From assembly GCA_017450065.1 (NCBI GenBank), contig JAFSYI010000014.1, forward strand, positions 85,371-149,370: a stretch of 64,000 nucleotides of DNA, in the 5' to 3' direction. Shown here piece after piece: positions 25,963 to 34,685 of the stretch. The number at the start of each line of letters is the position of its first letter. The stretch's first letter is position 1. The DNA comes from Lachnospiraceae bacterium. GTDB lineage: Bacteria; Bacillota; Clostridia; Lachnospirales; Lachnospiraceae. Under the pieces are notes generated by a model. It saw only the letters and a program-made list of their open reading frames with translations, ran no database searches and was not told the origin of the DNA. Both the position numbers and the translations under genes were made by a program.

Positions 25963-27577
25963 TGATTTTGATTTTCAGCCGTTGGCGGCTCAGGACAGAG
26001 ACATACTTTCGATGGATGATTTTATGACACAGGATCAGAAGCCTCCCGTGCCTGATTCTGTGCGCCCTGACAATAAGAAGGAAGGTGAGGGGGAAAAGCG
26101 CAGGAGCAGGAAACGCGCAGCAGCGAAGAAAGAGGATGATTCCGCCGATCTTGAATATATAGAACCCGAGATCCCGGTGAAAAACAGAACCCGGGATGAC
26201 GACGAGAAACAGGCGAAGAAAAAAACGGCTGCCGGGAAGACCGGTAATGAACCGGTCCGCAGGCCAAAGAAACGGCGTGAAAACCCCGGTGATGATAATG
26301 CTCCTTATTCGGAGCCGCCAACCGGTGACTGGAGCGAACTTACGGACGCTGCAGCTGAAGAAGACACAGTAAAAAAGAAGCACCGTAAGAAGAATCGTGA
26401 TAAAAACACCGGTGGCGATGAGGATGGGATGCAGCCCCCGGTACCGGATGGGAGCAGGATAGTCGATGCGTATACGGTGGTTGAGAAGGCCGATTATGAA
26501 AAGGTTGACATAAGTCCTGATGAGGCTGCCGGAAGTATTCCGTATGATGCGCTCAGGGATATGTGCAATGAGTTTTCGAGAATACAGAGTGCGGGCGTGA
26601 GCGTTCGCGGAGCGCTTCGCATAGTTAAGGAACAGACAGAAGATGAGCAGCTCAAGGAGGCACTCGACAGGGTATACGAAAGAGTAAAGATGGGCGATGA
26701 TCTGTCTGAAGCGATGAATAAGTGCAAGTGCTTTCCCTTTGCGTTTACCATAGCGGTTTCGGCAGCTGAAAAGAACGACATGATCGCAATGCTGTTCGGA
26801 AGGTTCGGAGAGATATTCGCGGCAGAGGTAAGGGATAAAGAGCACAGGAAGGTTTCGGTGTTCTATCCTCTTCTGACAACCGGATGCGCATTGGTCATAA
26901 TGCTTGTTATGTGTCTTGCTGTATTTCCGGCATTTATGGATATGCTGGCCGCACTGGGCCTTGATGGTTCCGGAGCAACCGCGGCGATATTTTCGGCGGC
27001 AATGACTGTAAAAAATGTGTGGTGGCTGCTGCTGATTATTATAATACTGATATTTGCCGTTATAATACTGTTTAAGGTGGTCAGGGAGAATAATCTGTTC
27101 GGGAGCGGAAGAAAAGAAAAAGACATTCCTGAGGGATCCTACGAAAGGATGACCGTCTATGTCAAGTTCGTAAGATATATGAATGCCCTGCTTAAGGTGG
27201 GCGTTGCGACCAGGGATGCACTGTTTGTTACGGCACATTCATTCCATGATTATCCGTTTATGACCGATATGCTGCTTGAGGCAGCCAATGCAGCTGCGGG
27301 AGGTTCGACACTTTCAAACGCTCTCTGCGTATCGGATTTCTTTCCGATGATGATACTTCAGATGATATCCGTGGGAGAGGAAATGGGGGATACACCCGAG
27401 ATGCTTCAGTATATCGCGGATTATTATGAGGATGAGTCGCATAAAAAAGAGGCTGAGGAACAGGCAGCCAGGGGGCCGGTCACCATTATCGTTATGGCGG
27501 TGTCCGTCCTTATACTTCTTCTGATGATGCTTCTTCCAATGCTGTCGCTGTTTAAAGCAGTGAGCGGAATACAGTAA
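25952..27577 (+). CDS. GspF/PilC-type inner-membrane platform protein with long charged N-terminal tail
   Basis: The C-terminal 340 residues carry two T2SF domains and three TM segments. The first domain runs from about residue 195 (DMCNEFSRIQSAGVSVRGAL), the second from about residue 395, with the hallmark QMISVGEEMGDTPEMLQYIA. Such proteins are the membrane platform of type II secretion and type IV pilus machines, normally paired with an ATPase (GspE/PilB). The N-terminal 180 residues are an unusual Lys/Arg/Glu/Asp-rich, probably disordered tail with several KKR-like clusters. No ATPase, prepilin or prepilin peptidase is present nearby. Translational coupling to the muramidase (11-base overlap) and a 23-base gap to the next gene make a three-gene unit. 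Confidence 0.88.
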   Translation: MTNDDFDFQPLAAQDRDILSMDDFMTQDQKPPVPDSVRPDNKKEGEGEKRRSRKRAAAKKEDDSADLEYIEPEIPVKNRTRDDDEKQAKKKTAAGKTGNEPVRRPKKRRENPGDDNAPYSEPPTGDWSELTDAAAEEDTVKKKHRKKNRDKNTGGDEDGMQPPVPDGSRIVDAYTVVEKADYEKVDISPDEAAGSIPYDALRDMCNEFSRIQSAGVSVRGALRIVKEQTEDEQLKEALDRVYERVKMGDDLSEAMNKCKCFPFAFTIAVSAAEKNDMIAMLFGRFGEIFAAEVRDKEHRKVSVFYPLLTTGCALVIMLVMCLAVFPAFMDMLAALGLDGSGATAAIFSAAMTVKNVWWLLLIIIILIFAVIILFKVVRENNLFGSGRKEKDIPEGSYERMTVYVKFVRYMNALLKVGVATRDALFVTAHSFHDYPFMTDMLLEAANAAAGGSTLSNALCVSDFFPMMILQMISVGEEMGDTPEMLQYIADYYEDESHKKEAEEQAARGPVTIIVMAVSVLILLLMMLLPMLSLFKAVSGIQ

Positions 27578-27600
27578 GTAACGGATATGTAAGGCAGGTT

Positions 27601-28914
27601 ATGAAAGAAAACAGGTTGGCAATATTTATGCTGGGTCTTATGAGTATCACCGCAGTAGCGGTGGTACTTGTTTGTATACAAATGGTAAACATGACCGGTG
27701 TACTCGCGCGGAGCATGGAAACAGCATCAAAGGATGTTGCCATGGATGAGGCACAGCAGGAGCTTCAGGACGGGATGCAGGAGCTTATAGACGGAGTCTG
27801 TGCCGGCATATATGAAGATATGGTCATGGAATACGGGGCGGAAACGGACGGTCTTCTCGGTACGGGATATAAGGCTGAATACAGCGGGAAATGTGCCCGC
27901 GCTCTTAACAAAAAGCTTGGGAACGGTGAAGCACTTACGGATATTTTAAGAGACCTTCTTCCGGCTTCTTCCGATACCGGGTTTGTGATAAGCGATGCGC
28001 CCGCACCTTCATTTACAATAGATCTGGATGAGTCTTTGGGTGAGCTGAAACAGTGTGTGGTAAAGGACGTCATTCTGGGATATATGAAGAACGGAAGCAA
28101 TGCGGGACAGAGGATCATTGAGTTAAGAATCAGTCCCACAGCGGCGGAATTTGCCGATGCGGAGGTGGACATCAATGATTACTGTATGATGGGAATGAAG
28201 GGAATCTATATAACGGGCGGGACTTCGTCCATAGAGGGGAATGTATATGCGGGGACTCACATTTACGAAGAGAGCCGCGAAGATGAAACCGCATACGGAG
28301 AGAAGGATCCTTACGGTGGTATAAACATATTGGATACGGTGGTTGACATGCATGGCGATACCATCATAACCACGGGTGATATCAATATAAAGGGATCCGC
28401 TGTGATCATGGGCAGTGAGAAAGAGAGTATATCCGTGTTTGCAAATACCCTTAATGAGATTGAAAGCTTACCCGGTGAAACCGGATATACCGTCAACGGA
28501 AAACTGTTTTTAAAAGACGGAAGTACCGGATACTCAAACGAAGAGCGCTATGATGAGATAATGGCGGTCATGAATGAAACAGAAGGACGTATAAGCGTTA
28601 TTAATTCCGTTTATTCAAGCGATGATGACAGCACCTACAGCGCAGGCGTACAAAAGACGCTGTCGGATAAAGATGTTACCGTGGAAAACGATTATAGAGG
28701 CGTTATTATCACTACGGGAAATATCTATGTGGAAGAGGGAGTAAATGTTGAAGGGCTTCTTATTGCCGGCGACAGGATCTGTGTCAGGGGCAACAACAGT
28801 ATTGTAAGGAACAGCGAAGCGGTAAATACGCTTCTTGCCGAAGAAGAGGAGCTTAAGAACAGCGGTGCTTTGTCGATTGGAGAATGTGTCGGTGATTATA
28901 TAAAGAGGCTGTGA
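27601..28914 (+). CDS. Membrane-tethered protein with bactofilin-like beta repeats
   Basis: The 437-residue protein begins with one hydrophobic helix (LAIFMLGLMSITAVAVVLVCI) reminiscent of PilX-like minor pilins but without a prepilin cleavage motif. A helical region follows (to about residue 170). The C-terminal half has repeated short Gly/Val strands: GIYITGGTSSIEGNVYAG, TIITTGDINIKGSAVIMG and GVIITTGNIYVEEGVNVEG. This is like the right-handed beta-helix of bactofilins or polymer-forming repeats. It could form a surface or periplasmic filament or scaffold. It follows the GspF-like gene by 23 bases and is probably its partner. No database family is claimed. Confidence 0.7.
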   Translation: MKENRLAIFMLGLMSITAVAVVLVCIQMVNMTGVLARSMETASKDVAMDEAQQELQDGMQELIDGVCAGIYEDMVMEYGAETDGLLGTGYKAEYSGKCARALNKKLGNGEALTDILRDLLPASSDTGFVISDAPAPSFTIDLDESLGELKQCVVKDVILGYMKNGSNAGQRIIELRISPTAAEFADAEVDINDYCMMGMKGIYITGGTSSIEGNVYAGTHIYEESREDETAYGEKDPYGGINILDTVVDMHGDTIITTGDINIKGSAVIMGSEKESISVFANTLNEIESLPGETGYTVNGKLFLKDGSTGYSNEERYDEIMAVMNETEGRISVINSVYSSDDDSTYSAGVQKTLSDKDVTVENDYRGVIITTGNIYVEEGVNVEGLLIAGDRICVRGNNSIVRNSEAVNTLLAEEEELKNSGALSIGECVGDYIKRL

Positions 28915-28949
28915 AAAACTCTTTTTTTAAGTCAATTTTACAAACTTGC

Positions 28950-28978
28950 TTGCAATATCAATCACTTGGTGATATTAT
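28950..28978 (+). promoter_or_regulatory. Promoter of the BTAD regulator gene
   Basis: TTGCAA (28950-28955), 17 bases, then TATTAT (28973-28978). The spacer and -10 contain ATATCA and TGATAT as an inverted pair (28954-28975), a possible operator. Confidence 0.65.
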
Positions 28979-29026
28979 CATAATTGATTAAGTTTGTGAC
29001 GAATAAACATGAATATGGAGGTTATT

Positions 29027-30157
29027 ATGTCAGAAAAAGTAAGAATCACATTATTTAATGGTTTCGGTATATATATGGAGGATAAACCGATCCTTGACAG
29101 TCTGGCAAACACCAGGAAGACCAAGCTGTTCCTCTGTTACCTTCTGCTGAATAAGGACAAGCCTATTTCACATAAGGAGCTGTTTGAACTTCTGTGGTCA
29201 GGAGAGGATTATGCCAATCCGGGTACGGCTTTAAGAACACTTCTGTACCGTTACAGGGCTTTGGTGGAGGCGACCGGAATAGATGCATTGGAGAATTCCA
29301 TATTAAGCCGCCGCGGCGCTTACCAGTGGAATCCGGATCTTGATGTTTCCATTGACATATATGATTTTGAGGATGCGGTAAACAGAGCGACTGAATGTAC
29401 AGATGACGACAAAGAGAAGGAGAAGCTCCTGCTTCAGGCAATGGAGCTGTATACGGGTAACCTGCTTCCCGATTCCAATGAGGAGCACTGGGTTGTGCCC
29501 AAGGCTGTTATATTAAGGGACGAATATATACAGACCGCGCTTGCGTATATCGAACTGCTTAAGAAGTCCGGCAAGTATGATGAGATAATAAGTGTATGCA
29601 ACAGGGTACAGGAATTCATACCCGTATCGCTGGATATTGAAAACGAGATGAACCTTGCACTGCAGAAGGGGCTTGAAACGGAGAGCATGAAGAACGAATA
29701 TGATCTTTTCCGTGATGCCTCAGAGGATATGAAGCGCATGATCGGCGGCGTCAGAGAGGAAATGGAAACCGATTCGTCTGAGAATACCGCCTTTGTCTGT
29801 GAGTATGATATGTTCAGAGAGGTATACAGGCTTCAGAGAAGGCTTCTTATGCGTACCGGGGAAACAATGTTCCTGACGATGGCTACGCTGCGTTCAAAGA
29901 ATAAGGACAAGCATGAACCGCTTAAGAACGAGCGGGCGATGAGTGCTCTTCTTGAGTGCTGCAAGCATGAGCTCAGAATGGGCGACAGCATATGCAGGTA
30001 TTCGGAGGATCAGTATGCGATAATGTTCCCGGTGGATTCTTATGAAAATGCCGTTAAGGTTATGGAAAGAGTGCGCATGAGCTTCTACAGAAAGAGTAAT
30101 CTCAATGAGTACATGCTGGTCTACAGGATAACTCCGCTTAAGAACTCAAAGGAATAA
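29027..30157 (+). CDS. BTAD/SARP-type regulator fused to a degenerate GGDEF domain
   Basis: ATG 29027 has GGAGG at 29017-29021; the upstream ATG 29009 has no ribosome site. Residues 1-100 look like an OmpR-type winged helix (FNGFGIYMEDKPIL, TRKTKLFLCYLLLNKDKPIS). About 105-230 is a bacterial transcriptional activation domain of TPR-like helices (QAMELYTGNLLPDSNEEHWV). This pair defines SARP/AfsR regulators. The last 130 residues align in pattern to a GGDEF domain, but the signature is GDSICRYSEDQYAIMFP, so GG(D/E)EF is replaced by SEDQY and catalysis is not expected. It may bind nucleotide or act structurally. It sits 20 bases before the sensor-like gene and is probably co-transcribed with it. 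Confidence 0.75.
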   Translation: MSEKVRITLFNGFGIYMEDKPILDSLANTRKTKLFLCYLLLNKDKPISHKELFELLWSGEDYANPGTALRTLLYRYRALVEATGIDALENSILSRRGAYQWNPDLDVSIDIYDFEDAVNRATECTDDDKEKEKLLLQAMELYTGNLLPDSNEEHWVVPKAVILRDEYIQTALAYIELLKKSGKYDEIISVCNRVQEFIPVSLDIENEMNLALQKGLETESMKNEYDLFRDASEDMKRMIGGVREEMETDSSENTAFVCEYDMFREVYRLQRRLLMRTGETMFLTMATLRSKNKDKHEPLKNERAMSALLECCKHELRMGDSICRYSEDQYAIMFPVDSYENAVKVMERVRMSFYRKSNLNEYMLVYRITPLKNSKE

Positions 30158-30177
30158 GAGCAGAGGGAGAGTCATAT

Positions 30178-31980
30178 ATGGTAACCAGACGGAAAAGAAT
30201 AGGAGTTCTCATAGGAAGTGCCATAGCTTCATATATGAGGAAGATAATAAACGGCATGTATCAGGCTGCCAACGATCTGGGGATTGACATAGTGGTATTT
30301 GCCGGAACACAGCTGGCGTATAATTTCCTTGACGGCGGTGAAATAGACAATGACCATGATTTCATGAACCGCATGCTGCGTGAACATGCAAGAAGGAATG
30401 AACTGGACGGCATGGTCATCTGTTACGGTTCCTACTCTGTGTTCATGGATGGGGACGCTAAGAAAAGACTGCTTGAAATGTACAGCGATACTCCATATAT
30501 GCTGATAGGTGAGTTTACCGACAAGACGGGCACCGGATACATGATAAATGACAACTATTACAGTATGCGTAAGATCGTGGAGCATATGGTGGTCTATCAC
30601 GGTTATACGGATATTCTGTATATGGGCGGTCAGCCTGACAACAGAGAAGCCGCTGAGAGAGAAAGAGCCTTCAGGGATGTCCTTATAGAGAATGATATTC
30701 CCATCAGGAATGAAATGATGGCAAACGGAAGCTTCAGGGAAACATGCGATGATGTGGTCGAGGAGCTTCTTGACAGGAATAAAAAACCCGAAGCCATTAT
30801 ATGCGCCAATGATCTTATGGCATATGCGGTATACAGGGTTCTGAAAAAGAGGGAAATACCCATAGGAAATCCCAGGCTGATCCCCGGGGCAATAGCTGTG
30901 ACCGGCTATGATGACGATACGAGATCTGCTTCCTCGGATCCGCCGATAACCACGGTGCAGCAGGATTTCTATTACATGGGTTATACTGCGGTTGAGAAGC
31001 TGCTTGCATTAATAAGAGACGGTATGGTAGACAGCGGTATCGTACCTACCGTGATCCAGAAAAGGGCATCCTGCGGATGCAGCAGCGGCCAACAGCACAG
31101 ATATATTCCGATGAGTGAAACCGACAGATCCAATCCTGAGTTCTATGCGATCAAGGTAGCGGAGCTGATGAGGGAGGAGATACTCATCTCCAATGTTAAG
31201 GAAGAAATAGGTGACAGGGTCTATGATATCCTGTATGAGGCTATATATAAAGACGTCCTTATGTTTAGCGGCCTGATCCAGGAAACACTTAATGCCGATG
31301 TTGTGATAGGGCAGCTGAGGGAACTGGTTGATTCGGAATACAGGGACCACATATCGCTTCATTCACTTGTGATGGCCTTCTCTGATTATGTTTCGAGTCT
31401 TATAAATGCGACCGATAACCAGAGAGCGATGGCAGTCCTGTCCAATATTCTGGTTGAGGGTATGAAATACCTTCAGAACTGTATCCTTAATGTTTCCGTT
31501 GTTGAGGCTACGAGACATCAGACAGAGGCACTTCAGCTTTCTCTTATAGCAAGAAACATGGATCTGGCTGCCGATTCGGATGAACAGGCCATGTACCGTG
31601 TGGCTCTTAGTAAGATGGATTTCTCTGACAAGTCCGATATTTATATATTTGTAAATGATGTTCCTGTTTCGTATAAGGAAGGTCTTAATGTATTTGCAAC
31701 GTCCGGACTCAAACTTGCTGCGTCAAAGACTGCGGCCGAGGGTATAATAACATATCCTGCAGGAAAACGTCCTTCTGTCGGCAATGATGAAATGCTCCTG
31801 AAATATGCTTCGAGATTCGGCCAGAATAAGAGCAACAGGTACTGTATTGTGGATGTTTATCATGCGGATAGGCTGTACGGTGTGCTGGTAAGCCGTATGG
31901 ATACCGATGATGTTATGTACCTTACCCTGCTTGCACTTCAGATCGCCATGATGCTGAGCAAGAGAAACAGTGGGAAATGA
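30178..31980 (+). CDS. Cytosolic sugar-binding-type (PBP1/LacI-like) sensor without an output domain
   Basis: Residues 6-290 form a type 1 periplasmic-binding-protein fold as in LacI regulators (RIGVLIGSAIASYMRKIING, VMSGYDD-like VTGYDDDTRSASSDPPITTV), but no helix-turn-helix and no signal peptide are present. A Cys pair (SCGCSSG) closes the domain, as in LacI-like sensors. A helical region (about 320-460) and a GAF-like C-terminal segment (SDIYIFVNDVP ... IVDVYHADRLYGVLVS) follow. In related Lachnospiraceae proteins this order normally continues into a GGDEF domain; here the protein stops right after the helix LTLLALQIAMMLSKRN. It likely senses a metabolite and works through a partner, possibly the BTAD protein encoded just upstream. 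Confidence 0.72.
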   Translation: MVTRRKRIGVLIGSAIASYMRKIINGMYQAANDLGIDIVVFAGTQLAYNFLDGGEIDNDHDFMNRMLREHARRNELDGMVICYGSYSVFMDGDAKKRLLEMYSDTPYMLIGEFTDKTGTGYMINDNYYSMRKIVEHMVVYHGYTDILYMGGQPDNREAAERERAFRDVLIENDIPIRNEMMANGSFRETCDDVVEELLDRNKKPEAIICANDLMAYAVYRVLKKREIPIGNPRLIPGAIAVTGYDDDTRSASSDPPITTVQQDFYYMGYTAVEKLLALIRDGMVDSGIVPTVIQKRASCGCSSGQQHRYIPMSETDRSNPEFYAIKVAELMREEILISNVKEEIGDRVYDILYEAIYKDVLMFSGLIQETLNADVVIGQLRELVDSEYRDHISLHSLVMAFSDYVSSLINATDNQRAMAVLSNILVEGMKYLQNCILNVSVVEATRHQTEALQLSLIARNMDLAADSDEQAMYRVALSKMDFSDKSDIYIFVNDVPVSYKEGLNVFATSGLKLAASKTAAEGIITYPAGKRPSVGNDEMLLKYASRFGQNKSNRYCIVDVYHADRLYGVLVSRMDTDDVMYLTLLALQIAMMLSKRNSGK

Positions 31981-31998
31981 TACTGTAATAACACTGCT

Positions 31999-33216
31999 TC
32001 AGCCGGCCTTGACAGGTGTGTCCTTTGTCTTGTCATGGTTGAAGAGCAGCTTGAGTATTATTGGTGTTAATATGGATGAAACAATAATAAGCAGAATAAC
32101 ACTTGTGAAATAAACCGGCTTGAGAAGCCCTACGGAGAGTCCTTTTTGCGAAACGATAAGAGCTACCTCTCCACGGGTCATCATGCCGACACCTATCTTG
32201 AGACTGTCGCCTGCGGAGAACCTGCATAGCTTTGCTACTGCTCCGCAGGCGATTATCTTTGTCAGAAGAGCCACGATCACAAATCCTACACTGAACCACA
32301 GTATACTTGTTGAGAAATCGGCAATATCTGTTTTCAAACCTATACTGGCAAAGAATATCGGCCCGAAGAGCATATAGGAGTTGATATCCATCTTTTCCGC
32401 AATATAGTCCGAGTCCTTGATGCTGCAGAGGATTATCCCGGCAAAATAAGCACCTGTGATATCTGCTATGCCGAAATATTTTTCTGCAATATATGCAAAG
32501 GCAAAACAGTAGGCGAGCCCGAGTATGGGTATACGTCTTGTATGCGGCCATCTCTTGTCGAGCCATTTGAATACATGATAGGAAATGACTCCGACTACGG
32601 CCGAGAAGATAAAGAAAAGGATGGTCTTTAACAGTACGCTTCCGGTGCCACCCGTATTACCGCGCATTCCGATGACAAAGGTGAGTACCACGATGCCGAT
32701 GACATCATCGATGATCGCTGCGGCCAGCACAGTGGTTCCGACTCTGCTCTTAAGAAATCCGAGCTCCTTAAGTGTCTGGACGGTTATGCTTACACTGGTT
32801 GCTGTCATTATAACGCCTATGAACAGTGAAACAACGAAGCCCGACGTTCCGGGAGGGTTGAAGCCGTAGAAACACATATGCAGGATACAGCCGCCGGCTA
32901 AGGGAACAAACACGCCTGCACATGCAATAAGAACGGCGATGGGGCCTGTTTTCAGAAGTTCCTTCAGATCTGTTTCCAGTCCGGCTGAAAACATAAGGAG
33001 AACCACACCTATTTCAGCCATTTCGTTTAGGAAGGCTGTGGGCTCGCACAGATGGAGGAGGCTCGGACCTATAAGAAGGCCGGCCACTATCTCCCCGACA
33101 ACCTGGGGAGCCTTGACCTTTCTTGCAGCTATGCCGAATACCTTTGCAAATATGATTATTATCGCAAGACTTCTGAATATTTCATATGCCTGAACGGAAA
33201 CTTCATCCATTTTCAT
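31999..33216 (-). CDS. CPA2-family cation/proton antiporter
   Basis: The 405-residue protein has about 12 hydrophobic segments of the Na+(K+)/H+ exchanger fold. Typical features are VVGEIVAGLLIGPSLL, LLMFSAGLETDLKEL in the first half, and VLAAAIIDDVIGIVVLTFV with the conserved DD pair thought to bind the cation. No RCK or TrkA_C domain is attached, so it is the short form. GGAGATGAATG-type spacing on the minus strand (AAAGGAGATGAAAATG) supports the start. It is convergent with the sensor gene (18-base gap) and divergent from cheC. The transported ion is not decidable from sequence alone. Confidence 0.9.
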   Translation of the reverse strand: MKMDEVSVQAYEIFRSLAIIIIFAKVFGIAARKVKAPQVVGEIVAGLLIGPSLLHLCEPTAFLNEMAEIGVVLLMFSAGLETDLKELLKTGPIAVLIACAGVFVPLAGGCILHMCFYGFNPPGTSGFVVSLFIGVIMTATSVSITVQTLKELGFLKSRVGTTVLAAAIIDDVIGIVVLTFVIGMRGNTGGTGSVLLKTILFFIFSAVVGVISYHVFKWLDKRWPHTRRIPILGLAYCFAFAYIAEKYFGIADITGAYFAGIILCSIKDSDYIAEKMDINSYMLFGPIFFASIGLKTDIADFSTSILWFSVGFVIVALLTKIIACGAVAKLCRFSAGDSLKIGVGMMTRGEVALIVSQKGLSVGLLKPVYFTSVILLIIVSSILTPIILKLLFNHDKTKDTPVKAG

Positions 33217-33392
33217 TCATCTCCTTTATAATATCAGGTAAACCGTAACTGTGCGGATACCGTCAAACCGTAAATAACCGTTAAAGCATAGTATATGACC
33301 TGAGCTGTCCGGTAGCAATAGCGTAATTGACGATTTTTCTTCCGGCAGAGGAAAAAAATTATGCTTTTTTGCGGTAAAGTTGTCGCACATAA

Positions 33393-33421
33393 TTGCGCGG
33401 AAGAGCGATTTGTGATACACT
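33393..33421 (+). promoter_or_regulatory. Possible promoter of cheC
   Basis: TTGCGC (33393-33398), 17 bases, then TACACT (33416-33421). An AAACGAA-GGA-TTTCGTTT hairpin lies in the leader. The match is moderate, and no flagellar sigma (SigD) promoter was recognised instead. Confidence 0.45.
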
Positions 33422-33470
33422 ATCGTAAACGAAGGATTTCGTTTTCAGTAAGGAGAAAGGATCACACTTA

Positions 33471-34088
33471 ATGGGTACATACGACAACTTCAGTGATATG
33501 CAGATAGATGTTCTTAAGGAGATAGGAAATATCGGTTCCGGTAATGCGTGTACCGCACTGGCGATGCTTCTCAATACCTTTGTTGATATGTCTGTCCCGA
33601 GTATCAGGTTTCTGGATTTTGAATCCGTTAAGGAATTTCTGGGCGGGGACTCCATAGAAGTACTGGGAATAAGGATCGGCGTTAAAGAGGATCTGACGGG
33701 AATGATGTTCCATATAGTTAAGAAGGAATTCGCTTCCCGTATAATAAATACATTTTATCCTAAGGAGCTTAATACATTAAGCGAGCTTAACGAGATGGAT
33801 CTTTCGGTACTTTCCGAGATGGGTAATATCACATCCGGGGCTTATGCCAATGCACTTGCCTCACTGTCAAACATGAAGGTTGATATCATGACACCGGAGT
33901 ATCATGTAAATACGGTCGGTGAAATACTCAAGATCCCGCTTCATGAATATGCCGAGGTGGGCGACAAGATCCTTGTTATTGATGAACAGTTCATTATGGG
34001 TGAGGAGAAGCTTACGGATCATATGTTGCTGATACTCGACGGAGCCTCATTAAGTAAGCTGTTTACAAGACTGGGTATAGCATCATAG
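33471..34088 (+). CDS. cheC: CheC-family CheY-P phosphatase
   Basis: CheC removes phosphate from CheY-P and in Bacillus also binds CheD. Both phosphatase motifs are present: LKEIGNIGSGNACTALA near residues 10-27 and LSEMGNITSGAYANALA near residues 113-130, each with the E-x2-N pair. The 205-residue length matches B. subtilis CheC. AAGGAG lies about 12 bases before ATG 33471. The gene is not in a che operon here; a YerC-type gene follows by 41 bases. It fits with the two chemoreceptors in the window. Confidence 0.93.
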   Translation: MGTYDNFSDMQIDVLKEIGNIGSGNACTALAMLLNTFVDMSVPSIRFLDFESVKEFLGGDSIEVLGIRIGVKEDLTGMMFHIVKKEFASRIINTFYPKELNTLSELNEMDLSVLSEMGNITSGAYANALASLSNMKVDIMTPEYHVNTVGEILKIPLHEYAEVGDKILVIDEQFIMGEEKLTDHMLLILDGASLSKLFTRLGIAS

Positions 34089-34129
34089 GACGGTTTCCCG
34101 AATATTAACGTGAAAGAGAGTAGCGGTAA

Positions 34130-34423
34130 ATGAATCCGAAGTTAAGAACCGAAGCGGTGGATCATCTGTTTGATGCGATACTGCAGCTTCGAGACAAGGA
34201 AGAATGTTACATTTTTTTTGAGGACATATGCACGATCAATGAGATCATTTCTTTGTCACAGCGTTTTGAGGTGGCAACAATGCTGCGGGATAAGAAGACC
34301 TATGTGGAGATAGCGGAGAAGACCGGAGCATCCACAGCAACCATAAGCCGTGTCAACCGGTCGCTTAATTACGGGAATGACGGATACGACATGGTTCTTG
34401 AAAGAATGAAGGAACAGGAATAA
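34130..34423 (+). CDS. YerC/YecD-type TrpR-related DNA-binding protein
   Basis: The 97-residue protein has a TrpR-like helical layout with a helix-turn-helix in the second half: TYVEIAEKTGASTATISRVNR. The family occurs widely in Firmicutes; its regulon is not established to my knowledge. GAAAGAG lies upstream of ATG 34130. It follows cheC closely and is closed by a terminator, so the two may share a message. The start and family are clear; the target is unknown. Confidence 0.88.
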   Translation: MNPKLRTEAVDHLFDAILQLRDKEECYIFFEDICTINEIISLSQRFEVATMLRDKKTYVEIAEKTGASTATISRVNRSLNYGNDGYDMVLERMKEQE

Positions 34424-34447
34424 AGCCAGACGTTATAAGAATAAATA

Positions 34448-34473
34448 AAGCAGGTGCCATGCACCTGCTTTTG
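34448..34473 (+). terminator. Intrinsic terminator after the YerC-like gene
   Basis: AAGCAGGTGC pairs with GCACCTGCTT across a 4-base loop and is followed by TTG. Confidence 0.8.
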
Positions 34474-34504
34474 CTGTATGGGAAGGACCGGCAAACATTT
34501 GTTC

Positions 34505-34534
34505 TTTACATTGATGACGGAACTGTGATATACT
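34505..34534 (+). promoter_or_regulatory. Probable promoter of pcrA
   Basis: TTTACA (34505-34510), 18 bases, then TATACT (34529-34534). It would give a leader of about 145 bases before pcrA, in which I see no further motif. Confidence 0.55.
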
Positions 34535-34685
34535 AACAGAGCTTACCGCAAAAAGTCTTACCGTAAAACACATATGATCGCATATAACCCGTGAACCACA
34601 TGAAAAAAGGAACATTACAGAGTCTGCAGACAGCAATTCTGCGGTCAGGCAGGAAGAATTCAGACATTTATAACAGAGGAATAAT

